Below are positions 24,701 to 36,391 of a stretch of DNA of 64,000 nucleotides, piece by piece. Below the pieces are notes generated by a model that searched no databases, was not told the DNA's origin, and saw only the letters and a program-made list of their open reading frames with translations. The DNA lies in assembly GCA_020726505.1 (NCBI GenBank), contig JAHLEZ010000004.1, positions 1,984,001 to 2,048,000 on the forward strand, given 5' to 3'. Source of the DNA: Leptodontidium sp. MPI-SDFR-AT-0119. Its lineage: Eukaryota > Ascomycota > Leotiomycetes > Helotiales > Leptodontidiaceae. The stretch's first letter is position 1. Each line of letters starts with the position of its first letter. The translations under genes and the position numbers were made by a program.

Positions 24701-25427
24701 TACAGGAGTCGGGGATGGAGAGAATGAAGTCAAGATGTTCGAAGATCTCAACTCGGCCCTGGAGAGCTGCGAGAATGAACTTCTCAAGACACTATATGCC
24801 AGTAAAGATGCACGCGCAACTCGCAATGCTCCAACGCCTCATCTCGATGCTCCTGTTAGACCACGAAGCGCATCGCACACCTTTGACACCCAGTTCAGCT
24901 CACCGAGGCGGAACCAGCTTCACCGTGCTGCTACTACCACCCTGGATGACACCCCCGGAGATTCGAGATATTTGAACTTCAAGGAGCCCCTGCGTCTGAT
25001 CTTGCAAACATTCCAGGGTCTGACCGATAAGAACGAAGACTTCTGGTTTCAAAGTCTCCCCTTCTTCGTCAAGAAGGAGTACGCGGCTGGCACGACGCTC
25101 TATAAGCGTGGCGAACAAGCAAAGGGCTTTTACCTTCTCGAAGATGGTATCCTTCGAGCCGATTACGAATTACCTCAAGGTCGCTATTTCGAAAGTATCG
25201 TTGCAGGAACTACCTGTGGCGAGCTACCATTTTTCTCAGAAACCGACAGAACAGCAACCGTTCAAGCCGAACGCGATTGCGTAGCCTGGCTTATGGACAG
25301 TGATAGTTGGGAGAAGTTGCAAACGACCGAGCCTGCGGTCGCACAAGAGTTGCTACGCATTTCACTCAAGCTCACAAGCGAGAGGATGAGCGCCATCACA
25401 TCTTATGTGTTGACAACCGCTGGCTGA
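21800..25427 (+). CDS. SulP-family transporter with STAS and cNMP-binding domains
   Basis: Multi-pass anion/amino-acid transporter of the SulP superfamily, most like the fungal vacuolar YGR125W (Vsb1) branch. Six exons: 21800-22064, 22125-22859, 22952-23097, 23149-23695, 23742-24175 and 24237-25427, giving 1105 residues. The N-terminal 300 residues are a Ser/Pro/Glu-rich cytosolic region (ERTSLLG, a possible dileucine sorting motif). About 10-12 membrane segments span roughly 325-745, including [22 protein letters not shown] domain at about 770-890 carries DYSAAEAF, where SulP STAS domains usually have a phosphorylatable Ser/Thr. A C-terminal cyclic-nucleotide-binding-like domain at about 980-1080 shows the FYLLEDG and [14 protein letters not shown] phosphate-cassette pattern. 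The start is the first ATG of the ORF, in frame with the membrane region after splicing. Substrate is not determinable; sulfate is not implied. Confidence 0.9.
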
Positions 25428-25446
25428 TTTGGATATATGTATATAT

Positions 25447-25471
25447 TGTGTGTGTGTGTGTGTGTGTGTGT
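25447..25471 (+). repeat. (TG)12 microsatellite
   Basis: Uninterrupted dinucleotide repeat about 20 bp after the transporter stop codon, so within its probable 3' UTR. Confidence 0.95.
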
Positions 25472-26165
25472 TAATATATGTGGGTGTGGTTCAAAATAAA
25501 AAAGCATGAGGACAGACAAGGGGGTTGTTCTGTCCTCCGGATTGGTGGGTTGGTGGTGAGGGGGAGGTTCAATTTGAGTTTTGCATAGCATTGCGAGGAG
25601 TTTGTGGGTATTGAAAAAGTGTCCCCTTGTGTAATTATTAGTTGCATAGCATGGTGGGGAAATCGAAGATGAGTTTCGGTTTGTGCAGTTGTGCAGTTGC
25701 TGTTTTCTCGAGGTTCAATATATGAGAGTGATAACAATATCAGAATACGTGATGCGTAGTTTCAGACTGACAGTAAAACTACGTAGGTAGATCTCTGAAA
25801 ATTACATAAAGACGACTTCCCCCATCCGATCAAACCAATACTCAACTTGGGAGTCATCTCAGGAACTTCCTAAAGCACGCGGGAAGTTAAGAAGAAACGA
25901 AATCACTTGAAGAAGTTGAGATAGCTTGGTAGAGGATGATAAGGTGGTAGCTGTGGATGACAAAGAATTTATAAAAATATATATAAAAATAAAAATAAAT
26001 ACATATATTTGGTTATTTGATATAGTGTAAAGATAGGCACTGAACGAGAGAAAGTATGCGATTGGGATTTGAGAAGAACACCTCCTTGCTTACCCACAGA
26101 AGATAAGGTTGTGATTTCATATTATCAACGTAAACCTTTCTCTGTGTGCGTGTTGCTCACGCGCG

Positions 26166-26180
26166 CTCGCTCTCTCTCTC

Positions 26181-26212
<32 letters not shown>

Positions 26213-26282
26213 GCTCTCTCTCTCTCTCTCGCTCTCGCTCTCTCTCTCTCTCTCGCTCTCGCTCTCTCTCTCTCTCTCTCTC
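26166..26282 (+). repeat. TC-rich compound repeat
   Basis: About 117 bp of (TC)n interrupted at irregular intervals by single CG-containing units (TCGCTC). The complementary strand is a purine tract. It lies in the gene-free convergent region. Confidence 0.95.
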
Positions 26283-27358
26283 ACACATACTCACTCACCA
26301 TGCTGTATTTGCGATATTGTGTAGTAGATAATATAAGTCCTGATGGCTACTCACTAACTTCACAGCCCATTCACAACCCAACACTCAACATCCCTAAATT
26401 CCGCTCCCCTAATAAAAAACCCCCGATTGAATCCGACAAAGCAAGCCATCTATCATCATAGCTAACCCGATATCCTAAAGCAGTTCACTTCCTTCCACCC
26501 CCGCCAACTCAACATCAATATAAACACCATATGCGAAAAAGTGAGAAACCGGATTATAAAATCAATACGTCCCGAAGAGCAGTGTACGGAGTACTAGTCA
26601 AGATTCTGATATTGGTGTATGGGAAAGGAAAGTTTGCTTCTTTATTTTGTGTGTTTCGGTTCATTGGTGGAAGGTAAGTTGAAGTGGTGGACAACAGTGA
26701 GAATGAATTATAATCCGGACTTCTAAATATATTATCATAAGAGCTAGATTGGTGGTTCTGCGTCAAGAAGCCCAACAACTATCAAAGAACTTACCGAGTT
26801 CTCATATCAGCTTACTCTTACTTTGTTTGTCGGGGATGGGCGAGGGGCCTGTGTTGTGTATTGAAAGCTTGATTTTGGATAGCAGAAAGCGCGAAGTGAT
26901 GTTTTCATTTGAATCTTGGAATGCATCTCTTACAAACTTCCGAGTCGGACTTCACTTCTTCTGGAATCCTGAATAGGATGGATGTGAGAAAGTGCTAAGC
27001 GATGCCTCATGATGTGTGAATGAGGAAGTGTCAGACGGAAAGGGGTTTCCTCAGACTGGAGAATGTATGCTGGACTGGGTGATCAAATCGAGGCACGAAT
27101 TGAACCCTTTGGCAACAGTAATCTTGCACCGTTTGAGAGATGGGTTTGTAAATCTCTTTTAATTTTGTTTTCTTTCTTTACTACTGAAAGTAACACTCTG
27201 CAAATCGGCTCATAGACATACTTCACTAGAAAACGTCCCGGAGTCTCAATTCACTTACAACGCAATGACCATGAGAACACATGCCATTAAACGAAGTTTG
27301 AAATTAGCACAAACTTTTGTGTACATTAAACCACCAAGATAGCTCATTTCATTCCTCT

Positions 27359-28771
27359 CTACGACGGCGCAGCTCCCTTCCAATACTTACTCGGTACGAA
27401 AGGCATCTTCGTAACCTTCGCCTTACGCTTCTTCCCTCTAACCACAACCTCGACATCAGTGCCCGACTTGTGGAACCCATCCTTGATATATCCCATCGCG
27501 ATATGCTTCCCCAAAGTCGGACTGGGACATCCGCTCGTGATATTCCCAATCTTCTCTCCCTTGTCATTCACGATCTCAGCACCCTCTCTAGCTGGAGCAC
27601 CCTCGACAATCAAGCCGATTCGCCTCCTGTCAATACCAGCTCCGCCTTTGCTCTTGGGCTTTAATTGAGCGAGGATCACGTCCGCGCCGTGGAAGCCTCC
27701 ACCTACTCGTCTGTCTTTTCCGATGACCCAGCTGAGTGCCGCCTCGACAGGTGTAGTAGAATCATCCAAGTCATGACCGTACAAACACATACCAGCCTCC
27801 AACCTCAAACTATCTCTCGCCCCCAAGCCAGCAAGTTGAAGTTGTTCCGGTCCAGCACTCTGCAACAGCGTCTCCGTAACAGCCACCGTCTCCGACTCCG
27901 GGATAGAGATCTCGAAGCCATCCTCGCCCGTATATCCCCCTCTACTAACCAACAACGGGCTCGACACCTCACCACTCAACAACTTGATCTTGATATACTT
28001 GCTCGACCCGAAATACATCTCTTTCAATTCACTCTCCGCAGGCTCAACCATGACTCTGCCCAAGATCTCAGCACTCAACGGTCCCTGCAGAGCAACCAAT
28101 CCCCAGCCCTCAAGCACCTCCCACTCAACCTTCGCACCGCCCTCCTTCTGGAAAGCTTCCAACTGCTCCTTGAAATACGGCAGATCCTTCTCTCTACACC
28201 CCGCATTCGTAACAACGTAGAAGAGTTCCGGACCAAGTCTAGTCAGGATAGTATCATCTACGATACCACCCGTGACAGGCCAGAGTAATGTGCTTAAGGT
28301 ACTCTTATGTGCTTCCAGCCCCGCGATCCCAGCAGGTGTGATTCGTTCGAGGAAGGCATTGACGCCTGGACCTGAGAAGCGGTGTTGTACCATGTGGCTT
28401 ACGTCGAAGAGGGAGGCGTGCGAGCGTGTGAAGTGGTGTGAGGCGCTGACGCTGAGTGAGGTATGCTGTACGGGCATGTGGAAACCGCCAAAGGGCACCA
28501 TCTTACCGCCGTGCGCGAGGTGGAGGTCGTAAAGGGGAGTCTTTTGAAGGACTTCATTGCTGGAGGGCGTTGAGGAGGAGTGGCGTGTGGTTTGTATGAG
28601 GGAGGAGGGTGCGAATGCTCGTGGGTTTGGAGTGAGGGAGTGAGGTTTGGAGGTCGTTGTTGGAGGGGTTCTGGGGTGTAGAGCTGTTGAGAGAGTGCGC
28701 GAGCTTCGAGATGCTGTGCGCTGAAGTAAGATCGCGTCAGCGACGCTTGATACAGCTCGGAGACGCTTCAT
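27359..28771 (-). CDS. GCV1: Aminomethyltransferase, glycine cleavage T protein
   Basis: Mitochondrial T protein of the glycine decarboxylase complex. It moves the methylene group from H-protein-bound aminomethyl-lipoate to tetrahydrofolate. Intronless, 470 residues. The first 70 residues are Arg/Ser/Thr-rich with few acids, typical of a matrix presequence. The GcvT fold follows: LYDLHLAHGGKMVPFGGFHMPVQ near 80-100, then SLFDVSHM, the folate-site VTGGIVDDTI, SRGGYTGEDGFEI and DSLRLEAGMCLYGHDL. The C-terminal barrel contains VVRGKKRKAKV and ends VPSKYWKG. The start is the first ATG and gives a plausible targeting peptide. It is tail-to-tail with the SulP gene and lies 349 bp downstream of VMA13 on the same strand. 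Confidence 0.95.
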   Translation of the reverse strand: MKRLRAVSSVADAILLQRTASRSSRTLSTALHPRTPPTTTSKPHSLTPNPRAFAPSSLIQTTRHSSSTPSSNEVLQKTPLYDLHLAHGGKMVPFGGFHMPVQHTSLSVSASHHFTRSHASLFDVSHMVQHRFSGPGVNAFLERITPAGIAGLEAHKSTLSTLLWPVTGGIVDDTILTRLGPELFYVVTNAGCREKDLPYFKEQLEAFQKEGGAKVEWEVLEGWGLVALQGPLSAEILGRVMVEPAESELKEMYFGSSKYIKIKLLSGEVSSPLLVSRGGYTGEDGFEISIPESETVAVTETLLQSAGPEQLQLAGLGARDSLRLEAGMCLYGHDLDDSTTPVEAALSWVIGKDRRVGGGFHGADVILAQLKPKSKGGAGIDRRRIGLIVEGAPAREGAEIVNDKGEKIGNITSGCPSPTLGKHIAMGYIKDGFHKSGTDVEVVVRGKKRKAKVTKMPFVPSKYWKGAAPS

Positions 28772-29120
28772 TTTGAGTCAATTAATTGTTGTGTTGTGGA
28801 GGTTGTGGTTTGACTTTTTAAACATGTTGGTCGAGAGGTACTGTTGACATGCGCCCTCTCGGCTACGATCGGAAGTGGGGTTCTGTTATCTGATCTCCAT
28901 CATGGGGAATGGATTAGATTAGGTACTGTCAAGAAATATGAGCATGGGCAAGCATTTGGTTTCAGGGAATTCAAGGATTTCTGTCTTCTCTACTCTAACA
29001 TCAAGGCACCGAATAGAGATGCAAGTAAGAAACTATATAGCGAATAGCGAGAAAAGGCTCAGAGCGACCCATACCCATCGGCTAGTGAATGATATTACAG
29101 CAAACCCCTCCTAAGATTCA
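28772..29120. other. Intergenic VMA13 / GCV1
   Basis: 349 bp between the VMA13 stop and the GCV1 ATG on the same strand. It must hold the GCV1 promoter and VMA13 3' end. Nothing else seen. Confidence 0.5.
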
Positions 29121-30653
29121 CTACTTAGTCTCGAAGCTGTAGCGCAGCCATCCTGATAATGCGTTCAAGCTCTCCCAGCGAACCGACTCGTCTTTTTCCT
29201 GCATCAGCTCCATAACTCTCGTCTTCAGACCCAGCTTCTCCAATTGGGATCTCTTCTCAGGCACTTCCTTCACCAAACATCCCACATCGTTGCATGCAAT
29301 TGCAAGAACCTGCTTATCAGTCTCCCAGGGTTTGCCCATAATCTCCGCAAGCTTCTTTGGGAGTGCTCCCTTCTCATGTTCGAGGATTCTGCGAGCATTC
29401 TCGGCCCAGAATGTTGGGCTTCTGTGAGGTGGTGACCAGCGTAGATGTCCCGAGTTGACTTCTGCAGCATACTCGTCGAAAGTCGTCTGGGTCTTCGTAT
29501 ACTCGTCGAGCATCTCGCTGAGGTTCTGCAGATCCTCTAGAAGGTCTGGATCCGAAAGATGGCGTCCGTTGATGTTTTGCAAAAGAGTAGGAAGTTTAGC
29601 AAGAACTGCGGCAGGAAGTAACGTCGTCCTGTTCGTCGAGAGAAGATTGTACAGAGATGATATCAGGAGTCGGGTAGTCTTCTCTTTTGGAGAGAGCCTC
29701 AGGAGCTGGGTATATAGCGGAATAATGTCGTATTCCCTGCTTGCTATTAGCTTGGGAGGAGAGTAATCGATGGTTGAACTTACTCGTCAAGACCTTCTCC
29801 AATATCGGCACCCTCAAAGCTCAGTTGCCAGTGGACTAGGAGAACGTGATAAAGAAGCTGCAGGCCAACTCCACCTCCAATGTTACCCTCGATTCCACTT
29901 CGCATGCTACCAGCACTGCTCCACAAGGTCGAGGCTGAATCACCATTCGAGACACCAGCCGCAGCCTTCAAGATATTGACCAAAGGTCCAACAGTCTCCC
30001 GTCTTTGCTCCCAGAACAATTGCCTGGACTTCTTGCTTCGCAGTAATGCGGAGTATTCCAACACAGCGATATCTTGCAAGCCTCCATCAGTTACCAATGT
30101 CAACGTCGACAAGTATGTGAACAACCGGGGGATCGCAGACGCTTCCTTTTTCGAGAATTCCGGAACACTGGCGATCATACTCGTGAGAACAGTCGATGTG
30201 AGCAATGGTATTGGGCTCTCGGGATCATTCGACTGGGTCAGGAGGGGTACCAGGGAGCCGTAGGGATCTGGGTGCCCAGAGAGTGCTTTCGCAAGTGCAG
30301 GAATACCTGTATTTACCGCATTAGTAGAGTTCTTCTAACTGGAGAGATTGAATATTACCATCAAGCAAGTCGCCCAGGAGAACCAAGATGTATTGCACAA
30401 CGTCTCCACGCTTTGCAGCTGACTCTAAGACGCTGGGCTTCCCGCCACCTCCCACGAACAGCGTACGATAGCCATCGAGATCGCCTTCCACTACCTCCTT
30501 TCGCTGCTCTTTCCTGACCTTATCCACGGCTCTGATCTTGCTCAATTGGTCGTCACTGATTGTATTCGCGCGGACTGCGCCATCCCAGGGAATGGGTCGG
30601 CTGCGAATGTTGTTCTGGAGCGAGGCGAGGTAAGGCGGGGGATCCAAAGACAT
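29121..30653 (-). CDS. VMA13: V-type ATPase V1 subunit H
   Basis: Regulatory subunit H of the vacuolar proton pump. It activates the assembled enzyme and blocks ATP hydrolysis by free V1. Three exons: 30653-30359, 30306-29784 and 29736-29121, joining in frame to 477 residues, close to yeast Vma13 (478). All-helical armadillo/HEAT-like repeats fill the protein. Family segments include NNIRSRPIPWDGAVRANTIS near the N-terminus, DIAVLEYSALLRSKKSRQLFW in the middle, and the C-terminal FWAENARRIL, LAIACNDVGCLVKEVPEKR and LGLKTRVMELM signatures. The third exon starts at G29736 and completes GluGluTyrAsp across a phase-2 junction. No missing key regions. Confidence 0.95.
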
Positions 30654-31721
30654 CTTGTTTGTGTTCCTCAGCTCCTTGAATGTGAATTATGCGGAGAGGG
30701 GTTGGGGGGGTTTGAGGGAAGCTGTGGCAGGCTGGAGCTGTTGTTGATGGACGAAGCTCTTATCGAGAAGGCGCTAGTGGCCGTGGCCATGCATTGTCAC
30801 ATTCGGCAATGTCCAAGAGTCTCCTGGAACATTGAAATGCTAGTTCTCGCAATAATGAGATTTGAGAAAGCTAAATTAACTTATGGAATCCTCTGAATAG
30901 TGTAATCTTATTTCATTTGATAATAGTTATGGAGTTGTGGCTGAAGCTAGAATCCGAATCGCTCTGATCCACATCTAGACTTCGTTCAATTATCATTAAA
31001 TAATAGCCTGGTGAGTTTGAATAGAACAGTTTAAAGAAGTAAGCTGACTGAAACTGCAAATTGGCTCGTTGATCTGTTGGTTAATCTCAATTTCTACGGT
31101 AATTGTTGAAGGAAGCTTGTGAGTATTTGAGGGTTTCGTGTAAAGTTGTTCTTCCGCCTAGCCAATCCATGAGGTTGGAGAGACAGTTCCCCGAATTCGA
31201 AAAACTGTTAATTCACACGCACACTCCATCTCAGATATGTAATACACTTAGAGTAACATTTTATTGTTGGTGAATATCTACAAGGGGTCCCCATATACTC
31301 CGGAAACCCTTAGCCTGTGCAGCCATCTTAGCAAAGGCAAAAAGTGTGTGTGGCAGGGACTTTTTCTGCAACTGATCAATACTCAGACAAAAGTCCTGCA
31401 CAGAAATAACAAGAGAAGAAAGCCAAACTCCAGACTTCCAAGATACGCACAACGCCAGACCGATGAAAAAACAGCAAGATAGGTAATGCAGCAGGCACCA
31501 GCAGCTAACTCTGTAGAAAAGACTAACATCCACCCATGGACATCATCCAGCCCGAGATCGATGATCCGGCAAGATGTACAGGGATAGAGATCAGAGTCCA
31601 TACGAAAGTCATCTGTCTATCATAAGTTCCATTCGTGTCCCATCCAAGTTATGCATCGTTGTGGTGTATCCAGAGAGCAAATAGAGCCAGTCATGTACGG
31701 ATTGTCGTCACGTCGTCATTG
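30654..31721. other. Intergenic cyclin B / VMA13
   Basis: 1.07 kb between the cyclin stop and the VMA13 ATG, both on the minus strand. It holds the VMA13 promoter and the cyclin 3' UTR. Short plus-strand ORFs here have no family resemblance. Confidence 0.5.
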
Positions 31722-33353
31722 TTATCGAGCAGCCATATCAAGTGGGAGGGAAACATCAACACCAAGGTTGATAGCGTGCTTCTTGGCCCATGATCTTGTG
31801 AGAATGGAGGCTAGAACGCGTTAGTGGATGCTAAAACGCGTGATATTTGGCGACTTACCCTTTAGAAACTTCTTGCTGGCATATTTCTTGAAGAAGGCTT
31901 CATGAGTGACAGGACGGGCAAGGTAATCAACCATAAGCTTGAATACAGGCTCGATTTGATCCTCGGTGTATCCAGCATAGTGAGCCAAAGTTGGGTCCTA
32001 TATATGATTAGCATTTGTTAAGAAAGGAAAAGAGAAGCATGACATACCCATTCGCCTCTGTCAAGGATCTTACGGGCCAAGTACATAGCGGCAGCGGCAA
32101 TATGGCTTGGAAGGTACTCCATGAAGCGGTGATCGAGAAGACTGATCTCCATAAGATATTTTCCGAGTGTTCGGGTTTGAATATCATAGTTGTCGGCCTT
32201 GGAGATACGTCGGAGGAAGTTCATTGGGTTTGGGTAGCTCAAGTCGTAGTTGAGGGCAGTCAGGACATATCGCTCAGCACTAAGAATCTCAGCCTCCGAG
32301 AAGCCATCATCGGCGACGTGACGGAAGTTGGCGACGTGTGGGGAGAGGACTTCTTCGTACTTAGAGGCGATGAACATAGCAGTAACACCAACGAGTTGAA
32401 GACGATCAAGTTGAACAACCTTGGTGGAGAGGAAGCGGTCGATGATATTGACGGCCAAGAAGAGAGTTTCGGGGAGCAGGTGGAAACGGGTATGAACCTC
32501 AATCAACCAGTCGACCAGGATACCTCGCATCTTCCACTCAAGATCCTCTTGGTGCTCCATATACTCAGCGTTGGGCTTGGTGTCAACCTCCAACTTTTTC
32601 AGGTACTCGAATATCTCAACAACGTATTCAGCAACCATCAACGGGTCATCCAAGTCTTCTCTGTCCAAGTCTTCGACACCCTCGGCGAACTCTTGTGCAA
32701 TCGACTTTTCCTCAACATCTGGTTGGACGTCGTTCTCCTTGTACTCCTCCTCGATGGTAATCTTCTGCTCAATCTCGATATGGATCTTCTTTCTCGATGG
32801 CTGCTCATCCTCTGCTGGGGTCTCCTCCTTCATCGACGCGACATTTGACGACGTCGAGCTGGTCTTCCGCTTACCTGGAAGAACACCGGATCCGGTACGC
32901 TTTGGCTCTGGCTTCTTGTTGGTATCCTTGGTGCTCAGCGCTGATCTGGAAGAATTTGTACGGGACAAGTTCTTTTGGACACCAGTTGGCTGAGAAGCTT
33001 TCGAAACCAGACCTGCCTTTCCTGCAGTCTTCTTTCCCTCCATGATCTCTCCCTTCGTGACATTGCTGACATCACCTAACGCGGCACGCTTTCGCAGTGG
33101 TTGGTTATTGGTTGTGACCTTCTTTGACTGAAGGGGCTTCTTTGCACCACTCGTAGATTCCTCACTGAAAGCAGCCGACTTTGATCGTGTCAACCGAGTT
33201 GTTCCCACGGCACTGTTCTCGTCATTTTCATTGGTGACAGCCCGGCGGCCGAGGGCGGCACGACTCTATATGAACAGTCAGTATGCTACCAAACACCCAA
33301 ATGTGCCTGGGAAGCAAGATTGTTTTTTGTAAAAGTCCACTTACGGGAGGCAT
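31722..33353 (-). CDS. B-type mitotic cyclin (NimE/Clb family)
   Basis: Regulatory subunit of Cdk1 for mitotic entry. Four exons: a 9-nt exon 33353-33345 (Met-Pro-Pro), 33265-32048, 31997-31859 and 31810-31722, giving 484 residues. The N-terminal 220 residues are disordered and carry degradation signals: RAALG at 5-9, a full destruction box RAALGDVSN at 63-71 and a KEN box at 179-181. The cyclin N box follows (MRGILVDWLIEVH, LFLAVNIIDRFLS, LVGVTAMFIASKYEEV), then the C box (AERYVLTALNYDLSYPNPMNFLRR) and a last exon ending LPLDMAAR. The first exon is set by ATGCCTCCC followed by GTAAGT, with a 79-nt intron. It shares a 968-bp divergent promoter with the uL2m gene. Confidence 0.95.
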
Positions 33354-34321
33354 GATTTTATGGGGTTGTAGTATGTTGTATTAATGATTAGGATTCTCTA
33401 GGATGTGGAGGCTGGGTGGCTGTTTCAATGTCAGTACGACGCGATATAGAGGTGGATAATCGCGTCTGTTTGGTGAAATGGTGGGCGTCAAGACGCGATG
33501 ATGAATGATTGAAGGGACCTAGAGCAGTAGGATACATACGTGAGACTGGGTATGACCCTAAAGAAAGTTGGGTGTGCGGAATTGTCGAGGATGTAAGTGG
33601 TGGCTCGAGGATATCAACAAGTCGATGGGCGGACTGGGTTTGATGGAGGGGCGACGGCAGACACTCAATGTGCTGGGAGAGCACTCGAGATGGCTGGGAC
33701 TGAAGAGTTAAAGACGTGTTGGCGGATTGGAGGCGGGTAGAGGAGTTGTTGTTGTTGTCTGTTGTCTGTTGGAGGAAGAGGTATGAAGTCGAGAGGAGGA
33801 TGAAGAGCTGGGAGAGAGCCCTGGAGAGCTTGGATGTTTACGGGCCTGGCGTAGCGCGATTGTGGGTCCCTGCAAGAAAATGCAAGGCAATCCCACAACG
33901 AAAGCGTGATGTAAGGGCGAAAAGAGGTGTGAGGAAGAGTTAGTTAGGAGTGCATCAAGAAGAGTAATTGAGAGTGAAAGAATTCCAAGTTGAACGATCC
34001 ACGCCGGTATCAATCGATGTAGCTTTCTGCAGGTAGAGAAGATTTCGATGGTAGGTGGGACCCAGTGTTGACTTTCTACCTCAGGTACTAAGAACCAGCA
34101 ACGGCGGAGCAACCAACCAAAAAAGGCCGGGGTGGTCGTGAACCGCGATCCAAGCTAACCTGGAAGGTACCTAAGTGCCTTAAGTAAGCAGTGTTCCGAT
34201 CAGAAATTCGAAGACTTCGGATACCTCGTATACTGGACGACAACTCCAATTGAACCAACATCCCCCTTCCCATCCCAGGGCACTCACCTCTGGCGGACAG
34301 ATCCAATTGAGTCTGCCCGTC
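33354..34321. promoter_or_regulatory. Divergent promoter region, cyclin B / uL2m
   Basis: 968 bp between two divergent start codons. It contains both promoters and leaders. No ORF with family resemblance. The short Asn/Thr/Ser-rich ORFs on the minus strand (33388-34112) are compositionally biased. Confidence 0.6.
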
Positions 34322-35555
34322 ATGCTACAACCACGATTACTGCTGCGGCAGTCCCAGAAGACATCATGTCAATATCTTTCGATACGAAATGCCCTCCCAC
34401 GATACTATGCCACAGCCGTCGAACCCGTTAAGCCAGAGCCTACTGCGCAGGTACAGGCCACTGCTGGATTTGCACCACCTCCAACAGTTGAGTCTAACTC
34501 TACTTTTCAAATGCGAACATATAAGCCTCGAACCCCCGGTGTACGCCATCTAAAGCGGCCCATCAACGACCATCTGTGGAAGGGAAGACCGTTTCTTGCA
34601 TTGACGTGGGCAAAAAAAGGTCACGGAAAGGGTGGAAGAAACAACAGTGGTAGAGTGACGATCAGACATCGTGGTGGTGGACACAAGAGAAGGTTACGGA
34701 CTGTTGATTTCCAACGAATGACCCCTGGAAAGCACACAGTCGAGCGTATTGAGCACGATCCAGGACGAACTGCGCACATTGCATTGCTGAATGAGGAAGC
34801 CACCGGGAGGAAGAGCTATATTGTAGCTGCTGAGGGAATGAGAGCAGGAGATGTTGTTCAGAGTTACAGAGCTGGTATTCCCAAGGACCTTCTGGAGAGC
34901 ATGGGAGGATTTGTAGATCCCGGTGTGTTGGCTGCAAAGACTGCATGGAGAGGGAATTGTCTGCCACTGCACATGATTCCAATTGGAACGTACATTTACA
35001 ATGTTGGTTCGACAAAGGGAAAGGGGGCCGTCTTCTGCCGAAGCGCAGGCACTTACGCAGTAGTTGTCTCCAAGGACGACGCAACTACGAGCGGCGGAAA
35101 CAAATACGTCAACGTCCGTCTCCAGAGTGGCGAAGTACGGAAAGTAAGCAGAGATGCCTGCGCTACAATCGGTGTAGCCAGCAATCCACACTACCAGCAT
35201 ACCCAGCTGGGTAAGGCTGGACGAAAGAGATGGCTGAATATCCGACCTACTGTTAGAGGTCTAGCCATGAACGCCGGTAAGGACTGCCTATTCCAGCCTC
35301 GATCTCATACCAAGAAAATACTAACATCTTACAGCTGATCATCCGCACGGTGGTGGAAGAGGAAAGTCTAAGGGAAATGTCAATCCCGTCAGCCCGTGGG
35401 GTATGCCCGTAAGTGTTTTCCTCGTTACCCCTAACTCTAAATTCACTAACACTCTCTAGGCGAAAGGAGGCTACAAGACTAGAAAGGTCAGGAAACCCAA
35501 CAAGTGGGTTGTAACAGCACGAGAAAGGAACCACGGAAAACGAAGAGTCAAGTAG
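34322..35555 (+). CDS. RML2: Mitochondrial large-subunit ribosomal protein uL2m
   Basis: Mitochondrial ribosome large-subunit protein needed for peptidyl-transferase centre structure. Three exons: 34322-35276, 35335-35408 and 35460-35555, giving 374 residues. The first 50 residues ([12 protein letters not shown] and on) form an Arg/Ser/Leu-rich presequence. Bacterial L2 landmarks follow: [56 protein letters not shown], and the C-terminal [14 protein letters not shown] and NPVSPWGMP, ending KRRVK. The start is the ATG that begins the targeting peptide. An upstream in-frame non-ATG extension to 34250 is not needed. Exons 2 and 3 are short but required for the conserved C-terminal loop. Confidence 0.95.
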
Positions 35556-36363
35556 AGGGAGTTCCTCAGCTATGGTATCTTGGTCTTGTCATTTCAGGTC
35601 TTCCTGGATTCAAGACGGCGTTGTATAAAAGAAGAAGTTGGGATAGAGACATGTATGTATGTATCATTACAAGTACAGACAAGTGCATGAGCAATGTAAG
35701 ATTTTTGTATGACTGGCATCAACCACGACTCATTTCCTCACACGGTGAGCAACCCGAACACATACTCATCACCAACCGAGGCAGATGAATCATTCGGCGG
35801 CTCAACCTCCTTTTCTCCCAAACTCTCCTTTTCCGCGAAACATTCATCTCCTCTTCCATCTCCTATTCGTGCTGCTGCGCACAACCCACCCTTACCATCT
35901 TTACCCGGTCCCATCAATCTGCAAGTCGTCGGCGGTCCATCTGCATAATAGGTGCACCAAGCAAGCAGCCAAGCATCTCAGTCGGGTAAGCAAACCAAAC
36001 CACGTTCTAAGCATGCCCGTGTAACATCCACCATCCACATCCACTCTCAAACATCCAAGACTCGACTCGCGCTACCCTTAGATTTGCACGCCCTTCCAGA
36101 AACCTCCCCCTCTCGGATTCCAAGACAGGACCCGATCATCCTGGCGTCGAATCCGGGCATGCTAGACAAGGTAGGCAGGCACGCGTGCCTCCTCGCGCTA
36201 TCACACTTTCCTTCCCTGCCTGCGTGTTCAATGTCGATGAAGAGTTCTAGTTCTAGTTCTAGTTAATTCAAATATTCCATCCACACGCACGTATGCATAT
36301 ATGCATGCGACGTTTCCACCTACCCACCCAAAAACCCATTTTCATACTCCATCCATATTACAA

Positions 36364-36391
36364 AAGCAGAAGCAGAAGCAGAAGCAGAAGC
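36364..36391 (+). repeat. AGAAGC hexanucleotide repeat
   Basis: About 4.5 tandem copies of a six-base unit (AGCAGA register) in a gene-free stretch. Confidence 0.9.

Larger units (their letters stand above)
25428..27358. other. 1.93 kb convergent intergenic region with microsatellites
   Basis: Lies between the 3' ends of the SulP gene (+) and GCV1 (-). No gene supported. It contains a (TG)12 repeat, an AT-rich stretch near 25965-26010 and a long TC tract. An apparent 130-codon plus-strand ORF at 26069-26461 is mostly translation of the TC repeat and is not a gene. Confidence 0.6.

Noticed and set aside
26069..26461. 130-codon ORF with Ser-Leu repeats
   Set aside because: It translates the TC microsatellite.
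27665..28288. 207-codon plus-strand ORF
   Set aside because: Antisense to GCV1, whose protein is clearly recognisable; Ser/Arg/Gln-rich shadow.
32015..32848. 277-codon plus-strand ORF
   Set aside because: Antisense to the cyclin B coding exon; Leu/Val-rich shadow translation.
34250..34321. N-terminal extension of the uL2m protein
   Set aside because: Needs a non-ATG start; ATG 34322 begins a good mitochondrial presequence.
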